Source: Fulvivirga sp. (GTDB lineage Bacteria > Bacteroidota > Bacteroidia > Cytophagales > Cyclobacteriaceae). Taken from it: a stretch of DNA of 45,433 bases. The position numbers and the translations under genes were made by a program. How positions within the stretch are numbered: the stretch's first letter is position 1; every line of letters starts with the position of its first letter. This document shows positions 15,420 to 23,998 of this stretch, piece after piece. Below the pieces are notes generated by a model. That model did no database searches. It was given only the letters and a program-made list of their open reading frames with translations, and was not told the DNA's origin. The DNA is taken from the NCBI GenBank assembly GCA_028280565.1, contig JANQLQ010000042.1, positions 1 to 45,433 on the forward strand, read 5' to 3'.

Positions 15420-16897
15420 CTCGTATCCTCGTAATATTTGATGGGCTGACCTCACTAAAGCTTTTAAGGTATGTTCTCGTCGCAATGGGTATCATACATA
15501 TCTATTTATTAATCAATCGCTACATACAATCAGACGAAAACTGGTTTGGGGAGCAGGCCTACTGGCTTCTGCATGAAGGCAAGGTCAAGCTAAAAAGTCT
15601 ACCCTATATACTGGATTGGGAAAACGAGTTTCTCGTTTATCATAAACTTTTTGTTTGGATTGGCTATTTGATAATCATAGTTGTAGGCTGGAACGTATAC
15701 TATTTCAAAACATTCGTTTTAATAACTTTCCTTTCAGGACTTTTTATCATCTCAAAATACTTGAGGTATCATAACCAGGAGGTACTCCTTTTTACTTTTA
15801 TGATAACCCTAATGGTACCAATGCTATTTTTAAGAAGCTTTGAGTTCAGGCCTGAAGTGCCCATAATGACCTTAGGTTTTGGTTCTTTTTATGCGTTATC
15901 CTGCTATAAAAATCGTGGAAATTATATCTACATAGTCCTGGCTGCAATATTAGCGGCTTCGTGTTTTCTTTTGCATTTAAACGGTGTCATTTACTGCCTT
16001 TCAGCTGTGGTTGTGTTAGTCTATTATAAAAAATGGAGGGCGTGTTTATTGTTTTCTATTGTTGCTGTACCGATTACGGCAATTTATTTTGCTCCACTCG
16101 TTATGTATGATCAGTTAAATCAATGGGTCTTCAACTTAAAACATTGGCCTTCACATGACTTTGAAGAAGGAACTAACGCAGGGGTCCTCACCTTCCTATT
16201 CTCCCTTTTAAACAGGCTTGCCTCTGAACATCAGCGTTTCTTCTGGGGTGATCAAGTAATTGGGATCAGCGCACTTTTTATGATCATTTTATTGATCAAG
16301 CTAAAGTTTTTATGGAACAATTATAAGTTCTTAACACTCTATACCTTTTTGAATATCCTATTTTTAGGACTGTTGGGTAGCCATAAAGCTGCCCAATATC
16401 TTGTCTTTCACGTACCTTATATGGCCATTCTAATAAGTTTAGCCATCTTTTCGCTCAAAAAAGAAAACAAGCCATGGTTAAAAATGTTGGTTTTAGCAGC
16501 GATTTTCACTCATTGTTTGATGTATATCAAAACTGCGCATGAAACCTTCAAGAGAAACCAACCACATGGTAAAATCCATAATGAATTAGCAACACACCTT
16601 GAAAAGGGAAGCAGTGTCATAAGCCACTGGGAATTTATTTTCAATGAAATCGATAATTTTGAGATTTACTCTTACAAATCTTACGAATACTTACAAGAAA
16701 CTAAAGAGGTGCCATTCACTCAAGAAGAAGTACTAATAGACCTCAAAAAAAGGCAAGTCGATTATGTTATTATTGATAGTAAAATGAAAGTATCAAGTGA
16801 CCTTCCTTGGTTTAAAAATTGGGAAATTAATGAGAATCCTTACTATTATAAATTTAAAGAGCTGCATGGCTATTTAATTTTAAAACGAAAATATTAA
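15416..16897 (+). CDS. Polytopic GT-C-like glycosyltransferase (ArnT/PMT-like)
   Basis: A 493-residue protein with about ten transmembrane helices and a soluble C-terminal part (about 400-493). The first periplasmic loop carries SDENWFGEQAYWLLHEGK (about 39-56), the acidic motif position expected for GT-C enzymes that use a lipid-phosphate sugar donor. FRPEVPIMTLGFGSFYAL is another family-like segment. It should move a sugar from polyprenyl phosphate to an acceptor on the outer side of the inner membrane. This fits with the GT2 gene upstream that would make the donor. The start is the ATG that overlaps the methyltransferase stop. Family assignment rests on topology and the acidic loop motif only, and overall similarity to named families is not certain. 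Confidence 0.75.
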   Translation: MTRILVIFDGLTSLKLLRYVLVAMGIIHIYLLINRYIQSDENWFGEQAYWLLHEGKVKLKSLPYILDWENEFLVYHKLFVWIGYLIIIVVGWNVYYFKTFVLITFLSGLFIISKYLRYHNQEVLLFTFMITLMVPMLFLRSFEFRPEVPIMTLGFGSFYALSCYKNRGNYIYIVLAAILAASCFLLHLNGVIYCLSAVVVLVYYKKWRACLLFSIVAVPITAIYFAPLVMYDQLNQWVFNLKHWPSHDFEEGTNAGVLTFLFSLLNRLASEHQRFFWGDQVIGISALFMIILLIKLKFLWNNYKFLTLYTFLNILFLGLLGSHKAAQYLVFHVPYMAILISLAIFSLKKENKPWLKMLVLAAIFTHCLMYIKTAHETFKRNQPHGKIHNELATHLEKGSSVISHWEFIFNEIDNFEIYSYKSYEYLQETKEVPFTQEEVLIDLKKRQVDYVIIDSKMKVSSDLPWFKNWEINENPYYYKFKELHGYLILKRKY

Positions 16898-16955
16898 CTC
16901 AATCAAGCTGTTGACCCTTCATAACAAGTACGCTTTTGCAAAGCATACCTTATTT

Positions 16956-17275
16956 TAGATATCATTGAAAATTCAAGTGGTGTATGTAGGGGAGACATCC
17001 AGGAACAGCGTGGCCCTTTGATGCCTGTGGGCAAGCGGCCTGTAGGGGCTGGCCAGTGTGTTTTGCGTGAAAAATGGGCTTGGTTCTTGGTAGTCCTTTT
17101 CTTTTGTTTCATTTTCTTTTGTGCCCAAAAGGAAATGAAAACTGGACTTGGAACCCCGAAATCCCGCTTAAACTGCTCATTGTGAGGATCGCATTATCCG
17201 AAACATTTTTAAAATATAACCTAGCTGTCCAAAATTAAACGTTTTTCTACCAAGTATAATTTTCAAGGACACCCT
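16956..17275 (+). repeat. 320-bp dispersed repeat, copy 1
   Basis: Aligns along its whole length with 32616-32960 and 39622-39942. Landmarks in order are GAAAATTCAAGTGG, ACATCCAGGAACAGCG, GGCAAGCGGCCTGTAGGGG, the T-rich TTTTCTTTTGTTTC, then GAAAATGAAAACTGGACTT, AAATCCCGCTTAAACTG, CCGAAACAT, AATTAAACGT and TTTTCAAGGACACCC. In this copy the central palindrome is imperfect (TTTTCTTTTGTG..AAAAGGAAATG). It is the most diverged of the three full copies. No intact reading frame is shared by all copies. Confidence 0.85.
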
Positions 17276-17510
17276 TTTTACCCGGCATTTGTAATGCCAT
17301 TCTCACTAGGGGGAATTTTCAATATTAAGGACAATATGAAATCAGAAAAGAACATACGTTATGAAAGTTCCTCACCCCTTGCATAGGTATAAAAATAACC
17401 TCCGTGGCTCTCAGCGTTCTCCGCGGTTAAACAATTGACATCTTCCTAAACCAGGCATAGGCTTCATTTATTGCCCTAGCATAACGATAGTGATCAACGA
17501 ACAACCATGA
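17276..17510. other. Intergenic tail with a short common repeat
   Basis: After repeat copy 1, no gene is seen. At about 17398-17431 the text CCTCCGTGGCTCTCAGCG followed by TTCTCCGCGGTTAAA resembles a short repeat found between genes in many bacterial genomes (forms of CTCCGTG..CTCCGTGGTTAAA). Its function is unknown. Confidence 0.4.
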
Positions 17511-18230
17511 TCATTTCCACCCCACCCAACCTTTCAATCTCCGTCTAAATCGGGCCAGCTTCCGGTCAAAGCGATCATGTTGTATAGCATATTTATACCA
17601 TAACTTATTTTGCATTTCCCCAAAATGCTGTTCTATGCCGGGAGCGCTCTTTTTTAAATAAGCATATTCATAGGCCCGCTCAAAAGGAGACCGCGAGGTT
17701 TTAGGGTTGGCATCTATGATATAAAGATCATTACCGGTACGAATAAAATTCCGGATCTGGGGATCGCCATGCATGATGTGAGCCGCGTGCAGTTTGGCCA
17801 AAAGCTGTACTACGCTGGCATAGGTGGCAGGTTTATCCAGGCAAGACTCCCCTTCAAGGTATTCATACAATAGCCACGAATCTACTACCATCCCCCATCG
17901 CCGGTACTCACAAGCGACTAAGGGCCGAGTAGTTTTAAATCCCTTAGCCAGCAACAGCTCCATTCCCGCGGCATTTTTGAAGGCCTCTCCTTGCCTAAAA
18001 AGCGTCAAAAACCGGATCCACCACCTGGTATTTTTTTCCGTAGGGATCTTATAGACCACGTCACGCCCTTGAACTTCAACACGCTTAACGATACTCCTCG
18101 GGTGATCTTTCAGCGTGGAAACAACGTGATAATCCTTATTTTCGATCAAGTCCACTAACCCCCGTGCCTGTGTTGGATCAAGATCGCCGGGAAAAAGTAC
18201 ACGCCTATTTTTACTTTTTATGGTTTGCAA
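17511..18230 (-). CDS. Lipopolysaccharide kinase-like protein (RfaY/InaA type)
   Basis: A 239-residue protein kinase-like fold used by LPS core heptose or Kdo kinases. The N-terminal lobe has a possible ATP lysine in VVYKIP (K61). The catalytic loop is HGDPQIRNFI (H154, D156, N161), and the metal-binding aspartate is in YIIDANPK (D173). It would add phosphate to the LPS core at the inner membrane, using ATP. Its position next to a glycosylation operon, but in the opposite orientation, is consistent with a role in surface glycan or LPS maturation. RIO-like protein kinase activity is an alternative that the sequence alone does not exclude. The C-terminus is strongly basic. Confidence 0.8.
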   Translation of the reverse strand: MQTIKSKNRRVLFPGDLDPTQARGLVDLIENKDYHVVSTLKDHPRSIVKRVEVQGRDVVYKIPTEKNTRWWIRFLTLFRQGEAFKNAAGMELLLAKGFKTTRPLVACEYRRWGMVVDSWLLYEYLEGESCLDKPATYASVVQLLAKLHAAHIMHGDPQIRNFIRTGNDLYIIDANPKTSRSPFERAYEYAYLKKSAPGIEQHFGEMQNKLWYKYAIQHDRFDRKLARFRRRLKGWVGWK

Positions 18231-18291
18231 GAGACAAAGAAAACAAAATTTAAACCTTTTCGTATTAGGAAGGGTCCTTTAGCCTAGAAAG

Positions 18292-18309
18292 ATGTCACTT
18301 TTATGACAT
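18292..18309. promoter_or_regulatory. Perfect inverted repeat between divergent genes
   Basis: ATGTCA and TGACAT separated by six bases (CTTTTA) lie about 60 bases upstream of the LPS kinase start and over 200 bases upstream of the sigma factor gene. The size and symmetry fit a binding site for a dimeric regulator. A 6-bp arm can arise by chance. Confidence 0.3.
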
Positions 18310-18524
18310 GAGGCATCCTTTTACACGTTTAAACTCGTATTTAGTTATATCGAATTAGAAGGACACCGTATAACGAATGTATCAACCTGTAAAACAAAGA
18401 GGCTTGGTTTTGTTATAAGGTGTATAGGGACCTAGTCGCTATGTAAAATAGCGTTTGAAGGATGATGAGCTAATATTGATAAAGTAAGATTAATTTCGAT
18501 TCATAATTACTATTTTTGAGCCCG

Positions 18525-19106
18525 ATGTCTGATAAATCTCGTAAAGGCTATACCAAAAAGGAGAAGGATACGATTTTTGAAAGTGAGTTTCTACCTCATA
18601 TTGATTCAATGTATAATTTTGCTTACCGGTTAACTTTTGACGAAGATGACTCCAAAGACCTAGTACAAGACACCTATCTAAAGGCATATCGTTTCATCGA
18701 ATCTTTTGAGCAAGGAACTAATGCTAAAGCATGGTTGTTTCGAATACTAAAAAATAGTTTTATCAACGACTTTAGAAAGAAGAGCAAGGAACCTTCTAAA
18801 GTTGATTACCAGGAAGTAGAAACGTTCTACAATTCGGATGAAATAGATAAAACGATAACGACCGACTTAAGGGTGGAAACGGTGCAAGAGATGATCGGAG
18901 ACGAGATATCAAATGCACTTAATTCTTTGGATGTCGATTTTAGGACTGTGATTATTCTTTGTGACCTGGAGGGTTTTAAGTACGATGAAATGGCCAAGAT
19001 CCTGGATATACCGATTGGTACAGTAAGATCCAGGCTGCATAGGGCTAGGAACCTGCTTAAAGAGAGACTTTCCAGTTACGCGAAAAAAATGGGTTACAAA
19101 AATTAG
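18525..19106 (+). CDS. ECF RNA polymerase sigma factor (SigR/RpoE-like)
   Basis: A 193-residue sigma factor. Region 2 covers about residues 20-85 (SMYNFAYRLTFDEDDSKDLV, KAYRFIESFEQGTNAKAWLF, ILKNSFINDFRKKSK). Region 4 covers about 130-185 (ALNSLDVDFRTVIILCDLEG, FKYDEMAKILDIPIGTVRSR, LHRARNLLKERL). A TTG three codons upstream is also open, and the ATG at 18525 is chosen as the ordinary start. The next gene encodes a small zinc-binding anti-sigma protein, so this is an oxidative or envelope stress type pair. The promoter was not identified. TATTTTTG at 18511-18518 resembles a -7 element but is too close to the start to be convincing. Confidence 0.93.
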   Translation: MSDKSRKGYTKKEKDTIFESEFLPHIDSMYNFAYRLTFDEDDSKDLVQDTYLKAYRFIESFEQGTNAKAWLFRILKNSFINDFRKKSKEPSKVDYQEVETFYNSDEIDKTITTDLRVETVQEMIGDEISNALNSLDVDFRTVIILCDLEGFKYDEMAKILDIPIGTVRSRLHRARNLLKERLSSYAKKMGYKN

Positions 19107-19114
19107 ATTTTTTT

Positions 19115-19408
19115 ATGGGATCAACCTCTACAAGCACATTTGATGATCAAGGTCCATCAAAGGACAACTCTAGCTTTAGTGCCGATTGCCTTGAACTTCT
19201 CAATTTAGTGTTAGATGAAGAGGCCTCGGAAGGACAGCGTAAATTTTTCTTCGAACATTTAAAAGGCTGCATGCCATGCCATGAACAATTTAATATTGAC
19301 ATGGCCATAAAAAAAATGATCAAGGAAAGGTGCGGTAAAAATGTGCCAGAAGGCCTTATGGAAACCATCCGCGCAAAAGTGTTGCAAAGCGCCGACCAGC
19401 ATGAGTAA
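19115..19408 (+). CDS. Zinc-binding anti-sigma factor (ZAS/RsrA-like)
   Basis: A 97-residue soluble protein with the anti-sigma zinc motif [11 protein letters not shown] (HxxxCxxC, about residues 49-56), a preceding helix rich in acidic residues ([20 protein letters not shown]) and no membrane segment. In RsrA-type proteins, oxidation of the zinc cysteines releases the sigma factor. The same could apply here, but this is inference from the motif. It begins eight bases after the stop of the sigma gene and overlaps the start of gmk by 8 bases (ATGAGTAA). Co-transcription with a guanylate kinase is therefore expected. Confidence 0.85.
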   Translation: MGSTSTSTFDDQGPSKDNSSFSADCLELLNLVLDEEASEGQRKFFFEHLKGCMPCHEQFNIDMAIKKMIKERCGKNVPEGLMETIRAKVLQSADQHE

Positions 19409-19976
19409 TGGAAAGGCGATCATTTTCTCTGCTCCCTCGGGGTCAGGGAAGACTACCATTGTAAAACACTTGCTAGACATTAACCCCAAACTGGGGTTTT
19501 CGATCTCCGCCTGCACACGTGACAAACGAGGACGGAACGAGAAAAACGGCAAAGACTATTTTTTTCTTACCCCCCAAGACTTCAAGAAAAAAATTGACGA
19601 GGACGAATTCATCGAATGGGAAGAGGTATATGCGGGCAATTTCTACGGCACCTTGAAATCCGAGATCGAACGAATATGGTCGGAAGGACGTCATGTGATC
19701 TTTGATGTAGACGTCAAGGGAGGCCTGAACTTAAAAAAATATTTCGGTGATAAGGCGTTGGCCGTCTTTGTAAAAGTACCTTCATTAGACGTGCTTAAAT
19801 CTCGCTTGACGGATAGGAACACCGAGTCCGAAGATAGCCTGTCACGACGGGTATTCAAGGCCCGTTTTGAAATGGGCTTCGAGGATCAGTTTGATGTAAC
19901 CCTCGTGAACGAAGACCTCGACGAGTCACTAGCCAAGGCGGAAAAGCTAGTAGACACCTTCATAGACCAAGAATAA
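19401..19976 (+). CDS. gmk: Guanylate kinase
   Basis: A 191-residue enzyme that phosphorylates GMP to GDP with ATP, an essential step of guanine nucleotide synthesis in the cytosol. The P-loop is APSGSGKTT (11-19), followed by the GMP-binding signature [24 protein letters not shown] and [16 protein letters not shown], and [17 protein letters not shown]. The open frame extends upstream, but the domain starts right after the ATG at 19401, which overlaps the anti-sigma stop. The length is close to that of other bacterial guanylate kinases. In Bacteroidota, gmk and nadD are often neighbours, as here. Confidence 0.97.
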   Translation: MSNGKAIIFSAPSGSGKTTIVKHLLDINPKLGFSISACTRDKRGRNEKNGKDYFFLTPQDFKKKIDEDEFIEWEEVYAGNFYGTLKSEIERIWSEGRHVIFDVDVKGGLNLKKYFGDKALAVFVKVPSLDVLKSRLTDRNTESEDSLSRRVFKARFEMGFEDQFDVTLVNEDLDESLAKAEKLVDTFIDQE

Positions 19977-20160
19977 CCGATATATCCCTTCTTTGTAAAA
20001 TCCCGTTTATAGGCTAATGAAAGTGATTGGAGCTTAGTTTTCTTCAATACATTCATTAGAAGGATGTTTTTTAATAATTTTGATGTTTTGGCTGCATATG
20101 AAAGCAAGAGAAGGTAGCTTGACAGGATACATTTTTTAATATACCCGGATATTTTTTGGC

Positions 20161-20730
20161 ATGAAAATAGGTTTGTTCTTTGGTTCTTTCAATCCCATTC
20201 ACACGGGTCATTTGATCATTGCCAATATTATGGTAGAAACCACAGATTTAGAACAGGTATGGTTTATCGTATCTCCCCAAAACCCCTTCAAAAAAAATAA
20301 CTCACTGCTCCACGAATTCGACCGCCTCGATATGGTGAACGCTGCCATCCACGATAACTATAACTTGCGATCTTCCGATATAGAATTCAATATGCCACGG
20401 CCAAGCTATACCATAGACACACTCACCTATCTATCCGAAAAGCACCCGGGCAAGGAATTCCGGCTGATCATAGGACAAGATAACCTCAAGAATTTCCCAA
20501 AATGGAAAAATGCAACTTTGATACTCGAACAATACCCGCTTTATGTATATCCCAGGCCCCACGCGCAACCTTCTGATCTCATTTCGCATCCTAATGTAAG
20601 GCAAGTCGAAGCACCCCTCATTGACATTTCGGCTACCTTTATTAGGAAATGTATAGAAAAGGGCCAGTCTATCAAATACTTAGTACACGATAGCGTTGAA
20701 GAAATGATCCGGACTAAAAAATTCTATTAA
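20161..20730 (+). CDS. nadD: Nicotinate-nucleotide adenylyltransferase
   Basis: A 189-residue nucleotidyltransferase that joins nicotinate mononucleotide and ATP in NAD synthesis. It has the N-terminal GSFNPIHTGHLIIAN (8-22, with the HxGH motif), SYTIDTLTYL, LIIGQDNLKNFPKWK and the C-terminal ISATFIRKCIEKG (a variant of the ISSTxIR motif). It follows gmk after about 180 bases. In Bacteroidota the two are often linked with a stress-induced gene named YicC, which is not present here. A DUF5686 gene starts 16 bases downstream, so the two are probably co-transcribed. Confidence 0.96.
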   Translation: MKIGLFFGSFNPIHTGHLIIANIMVETTDLEQVWFIVSPQNPFKKNNSLLHEFDRLDMVNAAIHDNYNLRSSDIEFNMPRPSYTIDTLTYLSEKHPGKEFRLIIGQDNLKNFPKWKNATLILEQYPLYVYPRPHAQPSDLISHPNVRQVEAPLIDISATFIRKCIEKGQSIKYLVHDSVEEMIRTKKFY

Positions 20731-20746
20731 CTGTTTAGATAGCAAA

Positions 20747-23359
20747 ATGACCAAGCCTTTACTCCTCGCATTCATTTTAGGGTTAACTTGTTCCACCTAT
20801 GTCTTTAGCGCCGGGGTACGAGGGACTGTTTCGGGAGACGACGGGCAAAAGCTAGCCTTTGCCACCATTTATATAAAAGAACTAGGCACGGGTTCCACCT
20901 CTAATTCAGAAGGATACTACGAAGTAATGCTCAAGCCGGGCACATATACCCTTACTTTTCAATACATAGGATATGGCTCGCTTACAAAAATTGTGGACAT
21001 CACGGATCAATGGATCGACCTGGACGTTGTTTTGGTCACCCAGGTAGTGATGTTAAAAGACATAGAAGTCAGGGCCGGCAAAGAAGACCCGGCTTACACG
21101 ATTATGCGTAAGGCTATCGCTAAAAGCAAATTCCATGTTAACCAAGTGGACCGTTATACCGCCAAGGTATACATTAAAGGCACAGGCCAGTTGAAGGATT
21201 CTCCTTTTTTCCTAAGGAAAACGCTGGAAAAAGAGGGGATAGACGAAGACAGGGTATTCATTTCCGAGTCGGTAAGCGAAGTGGAATACAAAAGACCCAA
21301 CACGTATAATGAAAAAGTGATATCCATCCGTAGCAGCGGTGAGGATGAGAACGGGAGCCCCAACGGCTATATCTACGGGTCTTTTTACGAACCGGAGTTG
21401 GCCAATTCCGTGTCTCCATTATCACCAAAAGCATTTTCATATTACCGGTTTGTGTATGAAGGCACTTACCGTGATCGGGGGTATGAAATCAGTAAGATCC
21501 GGGTCATCCCTCGTTCACGTGGCGATAATGTGTTCAAAGGTATGTTAGAGATCGTAGAAGATTACTGGAGCATCTATAGCCTAGACTTCCAGACCACAAG
21601 GTTAGGGATCAATTTTGACATAAAGCAGATCTACGAGCCGGTGGCTGAAAATGTATGGATGCCGGTAACACACGATTTCAACATAGACGGGAAAGTGCTA
21701 GGTTTCGATTTCGAAGCCAAATACCTAGCCACGGTCAGTGATTACCGGGTAGAGGTAAATCCCGAGCTGAGCAATGAATTCGAGGTGATCGATGAAAAGG
21801 TGGAAAAGGAATTGGCCCAAAAGCTGGAAGGACAAGCCAAAAGCGAAGAGGTCAGTGAATTACAGGAAATACTGTCTTCCGGGAAAGAAGTGACCCGGAA
21901 ACAGCTTCGTAAAGTCATACGGGAATATGAAAAGGCCGAATTAAAAGAGTCAGAAGCCCCGGAAGTAATAGAGAACAGGTCCTTCACCGTAGATTCATTG
22001 GCCCACAATAGTGACTCTGCTTACTGGGCCGGTGTGAGGTCCATTCCACTTACCAAAGCCGAGGTCAAAGGGTACGCCACGACGGATAGCCTTTCAAGAG
22101 TGGCACGTTTGGAAGAGGAAGGCGATACATTAAAAACCAAAAAGGACCGGGGCACCTTCCTGCTGGACTTGCTTTTTGGCAATACCTACAAGCTGGCAGA
22201 CCGTACCCATCTCAGGCTGCACCAGCTCATGCCTAATTTTAATACGGTAGAAGGGTTCAACGCGACCACAAGGCTATCCTTTACCAAAACAATGCGCAAC
22301 AAAAACCGGGATTGGCTGCGATTAGGTACCACGGCGCGTTACGCCTTCCTAAGAGAACGGTTCAACGGGACATTTGAAGCACGGTACGATATAGGCAGGC
22401 CTTCAAACCGCTCGATCTTCCGTTTCGAGGGAGGGCGTTACATAAGCCAATTTAATGCCGATGAGCCTATTCACCCCATCGTAAACACACTGATGACCTT
22501 GTTGCTAGAACGCAACTATATGAAGATCTATGAAAAAGATTACGCTACGATCGGGTACGAAAAGGAGTTTAGCGGGAAGTTAAAACTGAACGTATCTTCG
22601 GAAGTGGCCCGGCGGCGAGAGCTCTTCAATAATTCCGACTATCGTTTGGTCGACCGCTCCGGTGATGGTTTTGAACCTAATGCCCCGGTGAATGAAGAAT
22701 TGGGATCCACCTCTTTCCCTACCCACAATGCTTTCACCGTGAATGCATCACTAGATTATGCGCCCTGGCAAAAATTCAGGACCAGGAACGGCGAGCGATA
22801 CAAGATCAAAAGCTCTTCTCCCCTATTCCGGGTCCTGTACCGCAAAGGGATTGATGATACCTTTAACAGCGCTGTAGATTTCGACCTGCTAGAGCTAGGT
22901 TACCGGCATACGTTCAAGATCGGGATACGAGGTATCGTGGACTTATCTGCAAAGGCGGGTCGTTTTTTGAATAATGACCAGCTCTTTTTCATGGATTACA
23001 AACACTTCCTGGGTAATCTCACTCCTTTTTCCACCGTAGACCCAGTGGGAAGCTTTAGGCTGTTGGATTATTACCGTTTCAGCACACAAAAGGAGTATTT
23101 CACTGGCAGCGCTCATTATCAATTCCGGAAGTTTTTGATCACCCAAATGCCCTTAGTACGCCTGTCCGGGGTAAGAGAGAGTTTTTTTGCAAACTACTTG
23201 GCTACCGACCTGCCACTAAACTATGTAGAGCTTGGGTATGGGATAAACTATATTTTCAGGGTATTCCGTATCGAAGCTGTCACCTCTTTTGAAGACGGTA
23301 AGTACCGGGATTTCGGGGTTCGCATCGGGATAGCTACCAACCTGGAAAACATTTTTTAA
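20747..23359 (+). CDS. CPD and DUF5686 outer-membrane protein
   Basis: An 870-residue exported protein with a signal peptide (MTKPLLLAFILGLTCSTYVF, cleavage near SA). A carboxypeptidase-regulatory-like domain lies at about 25-105 (KLAFATIYIKELGTGSTSNS and the following YEVMLKPGTYTLTFQYIGYG). The large DUF5686 region fills the rest. It includes AYTIMRKAIAKSKFHVNQVD, a middle acidic, coiled-coil-prone stretch (about 350-405), and a C-terminal half rich in alternating residues ending in YRDFGVRIGIATNLENIF, as expected for a beta-barrel. DUF5686 proteins are common outer-membrane proteins of Bacteroidota with unknown function. It follows nadD closely. No SusC or SusD partner is near it. Confidence 0.85.
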   Translation: MTKPLLLAFILGLTCSTYVFSAGVRGTVSGDDGQKLAFATIYIKELGTGSTSNSEGYYEVMLKPGTYTLTFQYIGYGSLTKIVDITDQWIDLDVVLVTQVVMLKDIEVRAGKEDPAYTIMRKAIAKSKFHVNQVDRYTAKVYIKGTGQLKDSPFFLRKTLEKEGIDEDRVFISESVSEVEYKRPNTYNEKVISIRSSGEDENGSPNGYIYGSFYEPELANSVSPLSPKAFSYYRFVYEGTYRDRGYEISKIRVIPRSRGDNVFKGMLEIVEDYWSIYSLDFQTTRLGINFDIKQIYEPVAENVWMPVTHDFNIDGKVLGFDFEAKYLATVSDYRVEVNPELSNEFEVIDEKVEKELAQKLEGQAKSEEVSELQEILSSGKEVTRKQLRKVIREYEKAELKESEAPEVIENRSFTVDSLAHNSDSAYWAGVRSIPLTKAEVKGYATTDSLSRVARLEEEGDTLKTKKDRGTFLLDLLFGNTYKLADRTHLRLHQLMPNFNTVEGFNATTRLSFTKTMRNKNRDWLRLGTTARYAFLRERFNGTFEARYDIGRPSNRSIFRFEGGRYISQFNADEPIHPIVNTLMTLLLERNYMKIYEKDYATIGYEKEFSGKLKLNVSSEVARRRELFNNSDYRLVDRSGDGFEPNAPVNEELGSTSFPTHNAFTVNASLDYAPWQKFRTRNGERYKIKSSSPLFRVLYRKGIDDTFNSAVDFDLLELGYRHTFKIGIRGIVDLSAKAGRFLNNDQLFFMDYKHFLGNLTPFSTVDPVGSFRLLDYYRFSTQKEYFTGSAHYQFRKFLITQMPLVRLSGVRESFFANYLATDLPLNYVELGYGINYIFRVFRIEAVTSFEDGKYRDFGVRIGIATNLENIF

Positions 23360-23744
23360 TCCCCTCATTTTTCACTATACCTGCTACAGCCCTACTTCTT
23401 TTCACTGAAGGTTAAAGATCGGCGGTAGAGCCGTAATAAATCTTTTCTTTATACTCTTTTTACAGTGCTCAAGACCTGTGGGATCTCCTGCATTAGGTAG
23501 ACTTACCGACCTAGGCTTAAGCTTAATTCCACATGAAAATTTACAATTTTTAGCGGATTGAAAATGGGCAATCATCCAAGTAGGTTTATATTACAAGATT
23601 TGAAAGAGATACAATAAAAGAAAATTACTTTAAGTCATTATAGACTAGCTGCTGATAACGAAAGCATTGTTTGTCAAAAAAGAATGCAAGGCATCAATGA
23701 ACGTTTAACACGGCAAAGATAATTTAGGTGGGTTGGTTTTTGGC

Positions 23745-23786
23745 AAAGGCCGGGCTTCATGGTCCGGCCTTTGTTTTGTTTTTGGG
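23745..23786 (+). terminator. Rho-independent terminator
   Basis: AAAGGCCGG (23745-23753) pairs perfectly with CCGGCCTTT (23764-23772) around a 10-base loop. It is followed by TGTTTTGTTTTTGG, a T-rich tail on the plus strand. It is the only good terminator between the DUF5686 gene and the porin gene. Confidence 0.75.
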
Positions 23787-23940
23787 AACAGCACTGCCCT
23801 AACAAGCAAATCTTTACGCTCCACAAGCATCCGAAGCACCGTGATAGTCGCTTTTCCCCCGGCCAAACCTCGCCTCTACGTAAACTTACCGACTTTCTAT
23901 TAGGTCAATTTACACAAATAAAATTACAAATTTAGGCCTA

Positions 23941-23971
23941 TTGATACAGGTTTATCATCATGATAGCTTTG
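23941..23971 (+). promoter_or_regulatory. Promoter of the porin-yfiR operon (Bacteroidota type)
   Basis: TAGCTTTG at 23964-23971 matches the -7 element TAnnTTTG. TTG at 23941-23943 sits about 20 bases upstream in the -33 position. Transcription would begin near 23978, some 20 bases before the ATG at 23999. A GAGGGA sequence at 23991-23996 could serve as a ribosome site. Confidence 0.5.
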
Positions 23972-23998
23972 TATCGTAACTTTTTAAACTGAGGGAAG

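Larger units (their letters stand above)
23360..23998. other. 639-bp intergenic region holding an orphan terminator and a promoter
   Basis: No reading frame is supported on either strand. The right part holds a strong hairpin terminator (23745-23786) and a promoter-like element just before the porin gene. The terminator is nearly 400 bases from the end of the DUF5686 gene, far for its own terminator, so a short untranslated transcript between about 23500 and 23745 is possible. Confidence 0.5.

Noticed and set aside
18511-18518. TATTTTTG as promoter of the ECF sigma gene
   Set aside because: It would place the transcription start at or after the ATG at 18525, and no -33 element is found at the right distance.
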